From assembly GCA_016928955.1 (NCBI GenBank), contig JAFGJV010000004.1, forward strand, positions 1 through 64,000: a stretch of DNA of 64,000 nt, read 5' to 3'. The translations under genes and the position numbers were made by a program. This stretch comes from Spirochaetales bacterium. Lineage in GTDB: Bacteria; Spirochaetota; Spirochaetia; Treponematales; UBA12059. Below, in pieces: positions 35,056 through 42,969 of the stretch; positions within the stretch are counted from its first letter, which is position 1, and every line of letters starts with the position of its first letter. The notes below the pieces were generated by a model. It was not told the DNA's origin, did not search any database, and saw only the letters and a program-made list of their open reading frames with translations.

Positions 35056-37026
35056 ATGTACAAAGCGTATTCAAAACTCAGCTTGCCGGCGCTCTTGGTG
35101 CTGGCCGCGCTTGCTCTGTCATCCTGCGTCAGTTCCCCACCGGGCGTTGCCCAGCTTCAAGACCTGATAAGCAAATCGTGTTTTGAGGTGGTGATCCCCA
35201 GGATAGAGCGCGCGGACATTGCGTATGAGCGCGACCTTCCCTGGTCGTCATTGCCGTACAACGAGCGGAACGACACGTTCTTTTCTATCGGTACGGCCTT
35301 TGCCGTGGCTCCGGACCGTTTCGTGACGGCTGCCCATGTGCTCTCCCCGGGCGACTACTCATGGGTAAGCAACGAGTACTATATCCGCGACGCGCAAGGC
35401 GGCGTATACCGCGTGGACAACGTGGTAGCCTTCGACACGGCCAAGGACTACGCCGTGTTCACGGTGGAAGGTTTCACGGCCCCCGCCACGCTGACCATCG
35501 ATCAGAACTACTCCCGGGGCCAGAAGGTGTACCAGGTAGGCAACATCTACGGTCAGGGCATTGTGGCCGTTCCCGGCACCATCCTTGAGGAGTTCAAGGA
35601 GGAGCGGGACGGACGCTGGGTGTATATAAAATCCTCGCCGCCCAACGACAAGGGCTCGAGCGGCGGCCCCCTGTTGGACGAGAAATTCAACGTGATAGGC
35701 ATCATCGACATGAAGGACAATACCTTTGCGTATTCCCTGCCCATGTCCCTGGTCCAGCTCGAGTCCGACGCTGGCGTCATAGAGCAGAGAATGCAGTATG
35801 GCTTCCTCTTGATGCCAGAAGCCAAGGGCCCCGTGGCCTATTTTGACACGACCATACCGCTTCCGGCCAAACTAGCCGATATCAAGGAAGAAGCGCGCTC
35901 GCGGTACGAGACCGTCTATCGGCAGAGCATGGAAGCGTTCTTCAAGAGCCATGGCGGCCTGTTCCCCGCGGGCGCGGGATCCGCTGGGTCGCTCCGAAAC
36001 TCGACGTCGTCACCAGGCATCCAGGTGGTGTTCCGCCGCGACAGCGACGGGGAATGGCGAATATCGGAGCTTGAAAAGGAAAACGCCAACCTGTACGGCG
36101 GAGCCAGCCTCAGCGTTGCCAACGTCAGCGGCTTCAACTTCATCGACCTGCGCGTGCCGGCGGAAGGCTGGGGCAAGGACGGCGTGATGAGTTCCAATCA
36201 GCGCATCATGGACACGCTCCTGGCCGGACTTGCGTACCACCGCAACATGGGCGGCGAGAAGATACGCATGCTGTCTTTCGGGAAGCCGCTCATGACGGAG
36301 CGCCACGTTGACGCGTACGGCCGCGAGTGGAACCTGGTTACATGGACCATCGACTTTGGCTACAGCCTGGCCATGCTGATGTGGACGCCAACGCCGGCAG
36401 GGGCTGCCTGCATCTTCAGCCTGGAAGACGGCAACTCGTATGACTGGCTGAGCTACGACATGAAGCGCGTGGCCGACCTGTGCTACGTGCCGTATTCGGC
36501 AACCCTCGAGAACTGGGTAGGGTACCTGGCTTCCGGCCAGAAACTCTACGGCGACATGGAAGGCATGACGGTGTCCTACGACGACACAGGCGTCAGTGTG
36601 GACTCCTCGGCCGTGAGCCTCAAGCTTGGGGCCGACGCGTTTACCGTTGAGGATGACAATTTCCTAGGGTTGCCGTACTGGTTTACCGTGGGGAAAAACG
36701 GGGAGCTGGGCTGGAAGCTCCGCAAGGTGGAGTATTCGCAGGCCGACGACAAGGCATACTTCGTCTCCTACCTCCACATGAAACCCGCCGCGGACGCTGA
36801 CAAAGCCCAACTGCGCGACTGGGAATCCATTGCCAACGCCAGCGCGCCGTACGACCGTATTCCCATCGCCAATGACGGAAGACGCGACATCGGCGGCCTG
36901 CACCCGTCGTTCAACGCGGACAGCGGAGCGGGCTTTACCATCTACGTTGGCGTGACCGGCTCGCCGAGCGACGAGGAGTTGGCCGCAAAGCTGGCCGCGG
37001 TGGAAAGCGGCCTGATATTCAAATAA
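35056..37026 (+). CDS. Lipoprotein with trypsin-like serine protease domain
   Basis: The 656-residue protein has lipobox ALSSC and an N-terminal trypsin-fold domain (about residues 55-250). The triad is visible: His in FVTAAHVL, Asp in DTAKDYAVF and Ser in GSSGGPLLDE. The following 400 residues (aromatic-rich, WTIDFGYSLAMLMWTP, FTIYVGVTG) match no family I recognise and may be a substrate or surface-binding module. HtrA-like PDZ domains are not evident. ATG 35056 follows GGAG; the track's TTG start is two codons earlier. Confidence 0.88.
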   Translation: MYKAYSKLSLPALLVLAALALSSCVSSPPGVAQLQDLISKSCFEVVIPRIERADIAYERDLPWSSLPYNERNDTFFSIGTAFAVAPDRFVTAAHVLSPGDYSWVSNEYYIRDAQGGVYRVDNVVAFDTAKDYAVFTVEGFTAPATLTIDQNYSRGQKVYQVGNIYGQGIVAVPGTILEEFKEERDGRWVYIKSSPPNDKGSSGGPLLDEKFNVIGIIDMKDNTFAYSLPMSLVQLESDAGVIEQRMQYGFLLMPEAKGPVAYFDTTIPLPAKLADIKEEARSRYETVYRQSMEAFFKSHGGLFPAGAGSAGSLRNSTSSPGIQVVFRRDSDGEWRISELEKENANLYGGASLSVANVSGFNFIDLRVPAEGWGKDGVMSSNQRIMDTLLAGLAYHRNMGGEKIRMLSFGKPLMTERHVDAYGREWNLVTWTIDFGYSLAMLMWTPTPAGAACIFSLEDGNSYDWLSYDMKRVADLCYVPYSATLENWVGYLASGQKLYGDMEGMTVSYDDTGVSVDSSAVSLKLGADAFTVEDDNFLGLPYWFTVGKNGELGWKLRKVEYSQADDKAYFVSYLHMKPAADADKAQLRDWESIANASAPYDRIPIANDGRRDIGGLHPSFNADSGAGFTIYVGVTGSPSDEELAAKLAAVESGLIFK

Positions 37027-37031
37027 GGACC

Positions 37032-37059
37032 CCCTGCGTTTTCGGAAGAAAACGCAGGG
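37032..37059. repeat. Palindrome CCCTGCGTTTTC / GAAAACGCAGGG
   Basis: Twelve-base arms with loop GGAA, starting 5 bases after the protease gene stop. The stem equals that at 12101-12126 plus one base pair. It is followed by TTCCCATAAAG and then an imperfect AGCTATAGAAAC...GTTTTCAAAGCT dyad. Confidence 0.82.
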
Positions 37060-37125
37060 TTCCCATAAAGAAGCTATAGAAACTACAGTTTTCAAAGCTA
37101 CCATGCAAAAAAGACATAGATGGCC

Positions 37126-37164
37126 AAGCCAATTTCAGAAGTCTCTTACTTCTGAAATTGGCTT
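37126..37164. repeat. Perfect 17-bp palindrome
   Basis: AAGCCAATTTCAGAAGT, loop CTCTT and its exact complement. Its T tail is short (TTT). It could terminate transcription in either direction, or be a dispersed palindromic element. Confidence 0.85.
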
Positions 37165-37227
37165 TGCGATTGCTCGCGGTTGTTTGCATATATCGCGACC
37201 GCCACGCAAATCATGTCTCAATATGTA

Positions 37228-37261
37228 GCTCTTTCAAAACTCGTCCGACTTCTGAAAGAGC
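37228..37261. repeat. Palindrome GCTCTTTCA / TGAAAGAGC
   Basis: Nine-base perfect arms enclose a 16-base, partly complementary centre. Together with the two preceding hairpins it fills the 355-bp gap before the META lipoprotein gene, in which I see no gene. Confidence 0.7.
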
Positions 37262-37347
37262 CTCGGAAGTGAATTCTATTGAAAAGCGGGGAGTCCCTGA
37301 TGGCCGCACGGCTTTATGGGGCTCCCCGAACTTTGCGCCCAAGGCAC

Positions 37348-37375
37348 TTGCCTTCAAAGTGCATGGCACTATACT
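37348..37375 (+). promoter_or_regulatory. Promoter of the META lipoprotein gene, probably leaderless
   Basis: TTGCCT and TATACT are 16 bases apart. TATACT ends exactly 6 bases before ATG 37382, so transcription would begin at the start codon. No ribosome site is present. Confidence 0.6.
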
Positions 37376-37381
37376 GAAAGC

Positions 37382-37825
37382 ATGAAGGTTCCACTGCTTG
37401 TCGTGGTTGCGATCTGCGCGGCCGTGTGCGCGGGAGGCTGCGCCAGCCTGCCTTCGGGCGGGATAGACGCCTTGGCGGGCACCTGGTGGGTGCTCGATAG
37501 CCTTGGCGGCCAAGCGGCCGCGGCCGGAACGGACGGCTCGCCGCTCACCCTTATGTTCACCACGGATGGTACCGGCATGGCCGGCTATTCCGGCTGCAAC
37601 CAGTATGGGGCTCGGGTGGCTATCCAGGATGATGGCCGTATCGTCGTAGACCAGCTGTACGCCACCAAGATGGCCTGCGACAATCTGGTATACGAGTGGG
37701 CTTTTCTGGACGCGCTGAAAAAAACAGCGAGCTTTCGTCTTGAGGGAGACCGCCTGATTTTCAATGACGCGGCCGGTTCAGAGGTGGCTGTGTTCCAGAA
37801 AAGCAGCCCGCCCGATCAACTGTAG
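37382..37825 (+). CDS. META/HslJ-domain lipoprotein
   Basis: The 147-residue protein has a lipoprotein signal (CAGGC) and one META domain: LAGTWWVLDSLGG, GMAGYSGCNQYG, ATKMACDNLVYEWAFLDAL and FRLEGDRLIF. HslJ/META proteins are small envelope proteins, some linked to stress or antibiotic tolerance; the molecular role is unclear. ATG 37382 is chosen from the promoter and signal peptide; the track begins 22 codons upstream. Confidence 0.88.
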   Translation: MKVPLLVVVAICAAVCAGGCASLPSGGIDALAGTWWVLDSLGGQAAAAGTDGSPLTLMFTTDGTGMAGYSGCNQYGARVAIQDDGRIVVDQLYATKMACDNLVYEWAFLDALKKTASFRLEGDRLIFNDAAGSEVAVFQKSSPPDQL

Positions 37826-37875
37826 CACGGTGGAGCATGCCACGGATTCCTCGCGTATACGCACGAAAGGCCGGA

Positions 37876-37888
37876 TACAATGGCAGTC
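37876..37888 (+). promoter_or_regulatory. Possible leaderless -10 box for the YkgJ-type gene
   Basis: TACAAT is followed by 7 bases and then ATG 37889, without a ribosome site. The -35 region is weak. The box overlaps the alternative ATG 37880, which argues for the downstream start. Confidence 0.35.
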
Positions 37889-38395
37889 ATGAAGAAAGAG
37901 TATCAGGATATATTGAAACGAGCTCAGGAACGCGCCGATTTCATACAGCGGCAGATGAGGTACCTTTCGCGGTTTCACATCAAGAATTTTGACCATGTTA
38001 TAGCCCAGTACCAGGATGAGGCCTTTCAGGAAATCGATTGCCTCAAGTGCGGCAACTGCTGCAGGCAGAGAAGCCCGGTATTCTCAGAGACTGACTTGAA
38101 ACGCCTGGCCAAAGCCCTTGGTTTCCAGCGCGACGCATTTGTGCGCGACACCCTTGAGCGCGACCAGGACGGCAACTGGGTCCTGAAGAGCCTTCCCTGT
38201 CCCTTTCTGAACGACGACAATACTTGCCAGGCCTACGATGTGCGTCCCAAGGATTGCGAGGCCTACCCCTACTGCGCGGAACGCGGTGCCCAGCGAGCGC
38301 TCGGACGCCTTGCCCGCAACGCCACCATATGCCCGGTTGCTTACATGGTGGCCGAGCGCCTGATCGAGCGCTACGCTCCGGGTACGGACGCGTGA
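37889..38395 (+). CDS. YkgJ-type cysteine-cluster protein
   Basis: The protein (168 residues from ATG 37889, or 171 from 37880) has the UPF0153/YkgJ pattern of metal-binding cysteines: CLKCGNCCRQ near residue 54, then PCPFLNDDNTCQAYDVRPKDCEAYPYC. Family members probably bind an Fe-S cluster or zinc, and the function is not established. The C-terminus overlaps the diguanylate cyclase start by 4 bases (GTGA). Confidence 0.87.
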   Translation: MKKEYQDILKRAQERADFIQRQMRYLSRFHIKNFDHVIAQYQDEAFQEIDCLKCGNCCRQRSPVFSETDLKRLAKALGFQRDAFVRDTLERDQDGNWVLKSLPCPFLNDDNTCQAYDVRPKDCEAYPYCAERGAQRALGRLARNATICPVAYMVAERLIERYAPGTDA

Positions 38396-39912
38396 AGGCG
38401 GCCGGCGGAAAAACGAAGGGGCGTTTTCCTGCGCTCTACGTGGCATCCGCCGTTCTCATGTTTTCCCTGGTCATGTTTGCCGCGGGACTGGACCACAGGG
38501 CCAGAAAACAAACGTACATAGACGAGCATATCGAGCTTCTTACATCGCGCCTGGATGCCACCGTAAAAAGCCTGGAAACCTTCTCCCGCTACGTGTTTGA
38601 GGTATCGGTTAACAGGCCAGAACAGCTCGGATTGGTATCAAGCGCCTGGCGTGAGCACCCTGAAGCCCGGGCCCCGTACCGGGACCGGCTCTATGAGCTG
38701 ATGCTGCCTTTGTACGAGCGGCTCGAGAGCTTTGACTTCCGCCAGCTACATTTTCATTTTCCTGACAGCGTCAGCTTCCTCAGGATGCACAGCCCCGATT
38801 TCTTTGGCGATGACCTGAGCGGTGTGCGAGAAAGCGTGCGGCTCGCAAATTCGGAGCTAAGGCGCGTGACCGGCTTTGAGGAAGGGCGCATATTCAACGG
38901 CTACCGTTTCGTGTATCCCCTGTTTTTTGAGAACGAACATTGCGGCTCCGTTGAGGTGTCTTTTTCCATGGGCTCGTTCATATCGGTACTGGAGCGGCTG
39001 TCGGATTGCGCGTACCTGTTTGCCATCAAACGTAGTTTGGTGGAGGCGACCGTCTTTGAGGAGAAGCAGGGCAATTACGTGCCCAGCTGGTTTTCAGACG
39101 ACTACCTGTTTGATGTCGCGATTAAGAATAGACAGGAAGATGAACGCCTGTTTTACTCCATGCGGGAAGGGATACAGGGGCTGCTCGAGGCAGGCGGGGA
39201 TTTTGGCGTGGTCATACGATGGAACCACCATGACTACCGCGTTTTGTTCAAGTCCATCCGGAACTTGCATGGCGACGAGGTTGCGTACCTGGTAACGTGC
39301 GACCAGGATCAAGGGTACAGGCAGCTCAGAAGCGACTTTCTATCGTATTCGGCCATAGGCACGATAGGCTATGCCGTGCTGACCGTGCTTCTATACCTAG
39401 TGATCCGGGAACGGCGCAAGCTCAAGCTTATGTCCACCACGGACGCCTTGACAGGGTTGAGCAACCGGCGGCGCTTTATCGAGCTGACCGAGACCGAGCT
39501 TGGGCGCAGCCGCCGTTATGGCACAGCAACTGCCCTCATCATGCTGGACATAGACGATTTCAAGCGCATCAACGACCAGTACGGACACAACCAGGGCGAC
39601 GTGGTACTCAGGGCGGTGGCCAGGATACTCAAGGAGTCGCTCAGGGTAACCGACGAACTGGGACGCTGGGGCGGCGAGGAATTCATAGTGCTGCTTCCGA
39701 ACACGGTCGCCGCCGCCGCCCTGTCCGTGGCCGGAAAGGTGGTGAGCGCGGTCAGGGATAGCCGCCTTGGGCCGGAAGCGTCGCTTACCATCAGCGCGGG
39801 CGTGGCCGAATACCGCCGACCGGAAGGCATGGAAGCCCTGGTGGCCAGGGCCGACGCCGCCCTGTACCAGGCAAAGAGCCAGGGCAAGAACAGGGCCATC
39901 GGTTCCGACTGA
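38392..39912 (+). CDS. Membrane-bound diguanylate cyclase (GGDEF)
   Basis: The 506-residue protein has a membrane helix near residues 12-34, a periplasmic sensor of about 290 residues with no family I can name, a second helix (about 325-345) and a C-terminal GGDEF domain. The active site reads RWGGEEFIVLLP, with the metal and nucleotide motifs LMLDIDDFKRIND and HNQGDVVLR, so c-di-GMP synthesis is likely. The start is GTG 38392, overlapping the YkgJ-type stop. The track ORF extends 56 codons into that gene and is rejected. Confidence 0.92.
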   Translation: MKAAGGKTKGRFPALYVASAVLMFSLVMFAAGLDHRARKQTYIDEHIELLTSRLDATVKSLETFSRYVFEVSVNRPEQLGLVSSAWREHPEARAPYRDRLYELMLPLYERLESFDFRQLHFHFPDSVSFLRMHSPDFFGDDLSGVRESVRLANSELRRVTGFEEGRIFNGYRFVYPLFFENEHCGSVEVSFSMGSFISVLERLSDCAYLFAIKRSLVEATVFEEKQGNYVPSWFSDDYLFDVAIKNRQEDERLFYSMREGIQGLLEAGGDFGVVIRWNHHDYRVLFKSIRNLHGDEVAYLVTCDQDQGYRQLRSDFLSYSAIGTIGYAVLTVLLYLVIRERRKLKLMSTTDALTGLSNRRRFIELTETELGRSRRYGTATALIMLDIDDFKRINDQYGHNQGDVVLRAVARILKESLRVTDELGRWGGEEFIVLLPNTVAAAALSVAGKVVSAVRDSRLGPEASLTISAGVAEYRRPEGMEALVARADAALYQAKSQGKNRAIGSD

Positions 39913-39928
39913 GAAAGCGCCAGCCCCG

Positions 39929-41536
39929 CTAGAAGGCGGCAACGCAGCCGTCGGTGCGCTTTTCCGTGGCGCCGCATAGCACGCCGGTGCCGTCCCGCCA
40001 TATGATCTGGCCGCGCCCGAACGACCCGGCATCCCTCTCCACCGTGATGTCGTGCCCGCGGGCAAGCAGGGCTTCAACAAGCGAGCTGTCATAGTCGGCC
40101 TCTACCTGCACCGCCAGGCCTTGAGTCCACTGGAAGCGCGGGGCGTCCAGGGCTTCTTGTGGATTGCGGCCGTGTTTCAGGGCGTGGACAAGCACCTGAA
40201 GGTGGCCCTGCGGCTGCATAAAGCCGCCCATCACGCCGAAGGGACCAACGGCCGCGTCGTCCTTGGTGAGGAAACCGGGAATGATGGTGTGGTATGGACG
40301 CTTGCCGGGTTCAAGCATGTTGGGGTGCCCGGCGCGGGTGGAAAAATTGTGCCCGCGGTTGTGCAGGGCTATGCCCGTGCCTGGCACCACGATGCCAGAG
40401 CCAAAGCCCATGTAGTTGCTCTGTATGTACGACACCATGCAGCCGCTGGCGTCCGCAGTGGCCAGGTATACCGTGCCGCCCCGGTCAGGAGAACCGGCCG
40501 CGGGGACCAACGCGCGCTGGCCGATCAGCGAGCGTCGTTCCGCAAGGTAGCCTGGATCAAGAAGGCTATCAGCCCCGTATGGCATGGCTCCCGGTTCGGC
40601 AACGTAGGCGGCGGCGTCGGCAAAGGCCAGCTTGAGGGCCTCAATCTGGAGGTGGGCTGCCTGGTCTGGCGGCAGGCCGGCAAGATCGTCCGTATCCAGC
40701 ATGCCCAGGGCCATGAGGGCAACGAGTCCCTGCCCGTTGGGCGGTATTTCCCATACCCGGTGGCCCATGAAGTCTACGCCGACCGGCTCCACCCACTCGG
40801 GCTGAAAGGCGGCCAGGTCGGAGGCGCGCAGGAAGCCGCCGGTAGCGCGGGAGTGCGCGTCAACGAGAGCGGCCAGGCGGCCGCGGTAGAAGGACTCGCA
40901 GGCCGTGTCTGCCAGCTCGCCCAGGGTGGCCGCGTGCTCGGGGCTGTTCCACAGGGAGCCAGCGCGAGGGGCATGGCCGGCAGGAGCGAATACGCGGAAC
41001 CACTCCCTGAACACATCGTCCTTGAGGGCGACGCTATACGCAGCGTGGGCCTTGCCCCAGTACCGGGCGCACACCGGCGATACCGGATAGCCATCGCGCG
41101 CGTAGCGCACGGCCGCCTCAAGGAGGTCGGCAAAGGGCAGGGCTCCGAAACGGCGCGACAGGGCGGACCATGCAGACGGAGCTCCGGGAACGGTAACGGG
41201 CTCCCAGCCGTGCTTGGCTATGAGAGGAGGATCCTGGCGAGCCAGCGCGGCCAGGGATAGCGCCTTGGGCGCCGGGCCCGACGCGTTCAGGCCATACAAT
41301 CGGCCGTCTTTCCATACCAGGGCAAAGGCGTCACCGCCTATGCCGTTGGCCGTGGGTTCCAGCACGGTCAGGGCGGCGGCCGTGGCCACCGCGGCGTCCA
41401 CGGCGTTGCCGCCGCGTTTCAGGACATCAAGGCCGGCCTGGGCAGCCAGCGGCTGGCCGGTGCATACCATGCCGTTCCTGGCATAGACCACGGAGCGGGC
41501 CGAGGGGAATTCGCGCGAGTCGGGGTTGAAATTCAT
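39929..41536 (-). CDS. ggt: Gamma-glutamyltransferase
   Basis: The 535-residue protein matches the Ntn-hydrolase GGT family: AAQAGLDVLKRGGNAVDAAV near the start, ANGIGGDAF, and the nucleophile Thr of the small subunit in GGTVYLATADASGCMVS, where autocleavage would occur. It transfers or hydrolyses gamma-glutamyl groups. No secretion signal is seen, so the protein may be cytosolic like some GGT homologues (YwrD-type). ATG 41536 has TATACT six bases upstream and no ribosome site; the track adds 39 unlikely residues. Confidence 0.93.
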   Translation of the reverse strand: MNFNPDSREFPSARSVVYARNGMVCTGQPLAAQAGLDVLKRGGNAVDAAVATAAALTVLEPTANGIGGDAFALVWKDGRLYGLNASGPAPKALSLAALARQDPPLIAKHGWEPVTVPGAPSAWSALSRRFGALPFADLLEAAVRYARDGYPVSPVCARYWGKAHAAYSVALKDDVFREWFRVFAPAGHAPRAGSLWNSPEHAATLGELADTACESFYRGRLAALVDAHSRATGGFLRASDLAAFQPEWVEPVGVDFMGHRVWEIPPNGQGLVALMALGMLDTDDLAGLPPDQAAHLQIEALKLAFADAAAYVAEPGAMPYGADSLLDPGYLAERRSLIGQRALVPAAGSPDRGGTVYLATADASGCMVSYIQSNYMGFGSGIVVPGTGIALHNRGHNFSTRAGHPNMLEPGKRPYHTIIPGFLTKDDAAVGPFGVMGGFMQPQGHLQVLVHALKHGRNPQEALDAPRFQWTQGLAVQVEADYDSSLVEALLARGHDITVERDAGSFGRGQIIWRDGTGVLCGATEKRTDGCVAAF

Positions 41537-41548
41537 GTGGCAAGTATA
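41536..41548 (-). promoter_or_regulatory. Possible leaderless -10 box of ggt
   Basis: On the minus strand TATACT (41548-41543) is followed by 6 bases and the ATG of ggt. No Shine-Dalgarno sequence is present. The -35 region is poor. Confidence 0.45.
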
Positions 41549-41579
41549 CACGCTCCCAAGCGGCGGGGGGAGAGCGAAC

Positions 41580-41608
41580 TTGCGCATTTTGCTCCAGGCG
41601 GCGATACT
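41580..41608 (+). promoter_or_regulatory. Promoter candidate for the AraC-type gene
   Basis: TTGCGC and GATACT are separated by 17 bases. ATG 41619 lies 10 bases after the -10 box, giving a very short leader without a clear ribosome site. Confidence 0.35.
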
Positions 41609-41618
41609 CCCTTGCGGC

Positions 41619-42320
41619 ATGGAAACAGGCTTTGAACTGGACATAGGAAGCAAGCTCTATCGGGCAACGGTGGGCGCGGACGGACGCGTGCGCGTTCGGC
41701 CGGAACCGCGAGCCGCCCAGACGGAAGTTCTGGTCCGCTTAGGGCCCGGCGGCGGAACAGTGGCCGCCGGCCAGCATCAAGAGCTTGCGGATACATTCTC
41801 GGACAAGGAGTTCTGGGAAACCCTGGGTGCGGCTGATGCCGACAAGCTGTCGGAGTTGGCGGGTCGGGCCGCCAAGGAAGCAGCATCTGCGGATCCAGGC
41901 GCCAGGACCATGGCCGGGGCGCTTGCCATAGAATTCGCCGTGACGGCGGCCAGGGCGCGCGCGATGGTGTCGGGCATGCGCTGGCGCGAACCGGCTGGCG
42001 TGTGGTCGCTGGACGATGTTGTGCGCTGCATAGAGCTGAACTACAGCCGCAATTTCAGCCTGGAATTTTTCGTGGGCAAGTGCGCCAGCAACACTTCGGA
42101 TTTTTCCAGGCGCTTCAAGGAGAGGGCGGGGTGCCCCCTATTCGAGTACATAAACCGCCAGCGCGTAAAACGGGCGGCGGCCCTGCTCAAGGCAACATCC
42201 AGGCCCATCATCGAGATATCGGAAGCCGTGGGCTATAACAACTTGTCGTTTTTCAACCGCTATTTCCTCCGCATCATGGGCATGAGCCCACGGGATTTCC
42301 GTTTATCCTCCGCAAGATAG
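41619..42320 (+). CDS. AraC-family transcriptional regulator
   Basis: The 233-residue protein has an unrecognised N-terminal region of about 130 residues and a C-terminal double helix-turn-helix (SNTSDFSRRFKERAGCPLFEYINRQRV, then IIEISEAVGYNNLSFFNRYFLRIMGMSPRDFR is the region, quoted here in part only as landmarks: EYINRQRVKRA, AVGYNNLSFFNRYF, GMSPRDFR). It is divergent from ggt and 143 bases upstream of the FliN/FliM-FliG operon. A 13-bp direct repeat overlapping its stop codon is a candidate binding site. ATG 41619 is preferred to the longer track ORF, which overlaps ggt. Confidence 0.86.
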   Translation: METGFELDIGSKLYRATVGADGRVRVRPEPRAAQTEVLVRLGPGGGTVAAGQHQELADTFSDKEFWETLGAADADKLSELAGRAAKEAASADPGARTMAGALAIEFAVTAARARAMVSGMRWREPAGVWSLDDVVRCIELNYSRNFSLEFFVGKCASNTSDFSRRFKERAGCPLFEYINRQRVKRAAALLKATSRPIIEISEAVGYNNLSFFNRYFLRIMGMSPRDFRLSSAR

Positions 42321-42355
42321 TGCCTGATTCGCAGGCCAAATACGCAAGATAGTGC
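42311..42355 (+). promoter_or_regulatory. 13-bp direct repeat, candidate AraC-type operator
   Basis: CGCAAGATAGTGC occurs at 42311-42323 and again at 42343-42355, a 32-base step or about three helical turns. The first copy covers the regulator's stop codon. AraC-family dimers bind direct repeats on one face of the helix, so this fits control of the downstream flagellar-switch-like operon. Confidence 0.6.
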
Positions 42356-42463
42356 AAGACCCCAACGCGTAACCGGTTTACGTTTGTGCATAGGCGCCAG
42401 GGTAGCCAGGCATCACTATGGCACGTCCAGATGCCAGCCACGGGCGGCGCGTTGGAGGCGACA

Positions 42464-42733
42464 ATGAAGGAACAAGCGGAAAAGGGCGACGCTCGTGTGG
42501 ACTCAGGCAGGGTACAGCTGGACGCCGTGGTGGTGTTGGCGCGATCCGAGCTGAGCCCGGCCGAGGCCGACTCAGCCAGGACCGGGTCTGGCCTGCGCAT
42601 GAAGGCGGCACAGGGAGGCACCGTGTGGCTGGAAGCCGGCGGCGTGACGCTGGCCGAGGGCCGACTGGCCAGGAGAAAGGGCGTTACGTCCTTTGTGGTC
42701 AGCAAGGTATACGGAGAGGAGGCCGGACGATGA
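42464..42733 (+). CDS. Small divergent SpoA (FliN/FliM C-terminal-like) protein
   Basis: The 89-residue protein has one beta-rich domain of about 70 residues. Its pattern (VQLDAVVVLARSELS, LRMKAAQGGTVWLEAGG, TSFVVSKVYGE) resembles the SpoA fold of FliN. It is divergent and would be uncertain alone, but the two next genes are FliN-like and FliM-FliG-like. ATG 42464 has GGAGG 5 bases upstream; the track start 26 codons earlier is rejected. It overlaps the next gene by 4 bases. Confidence 0.72.
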   Translation: MKEQAEKGDARVDSGRVQLDAVVVLARSELSPAEADSARTGSGLRMKAAQGGTVWLEAGGVTLAEGRLARRKGVTSFVVSKVYGEEAGR

Positions 42734-42969
42734 AAACGGGAAACGTGAACGACGCTATGGTCAGACTGCAGGTGGTGCTCGGGGAGCGGTGTTTGTCCGT
42801 ACGGGACCTGGGCACCGTGGGCGAGGGCTCCATCGTAAAGCTGGACGCCATAGCCGGCGAGCCCGTGGCCTTGCTGGCCGAGGGACAAACTGTGGCCTGG
42901 GGAGAGGTGGTGGTGCTTGACGAAAATTTCGGCATCAGGGTCACCAAGCTGGACAGGGGCTCGCTATGA
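42730..42969 (+). CDS. FliN-like flagellar switch protein
   Basis: The 79-residue protein is a single SpoA domain close to FliN: VRLQVVLGERCLSVRDLG, IVKLDAIAGEPVALLAEG and GEVVVLDENFGIRVTKL. FliN forms the lower part of the flagellar C-ring with FliM. It lacks the N-terminal extension of most FliN proteins (about 50-60 residues). It overlaps both neighbours by 4 bases and so is coupled to the FliM-FliG fusion gene. Confidence 0.88.
   Translation: MKTGNVNDAMVRLQVVLGERCLSVRDLGTVGEGSIVKLDAIAGEPVALLAEGQTVAWGEVVVLDENFGIRVTKLDRGSL

Noticed and set aside
40052-41260. 402-codon plus-strand ORF
   Set aside because: It is antisense to ggt, which has a complete family pattern.
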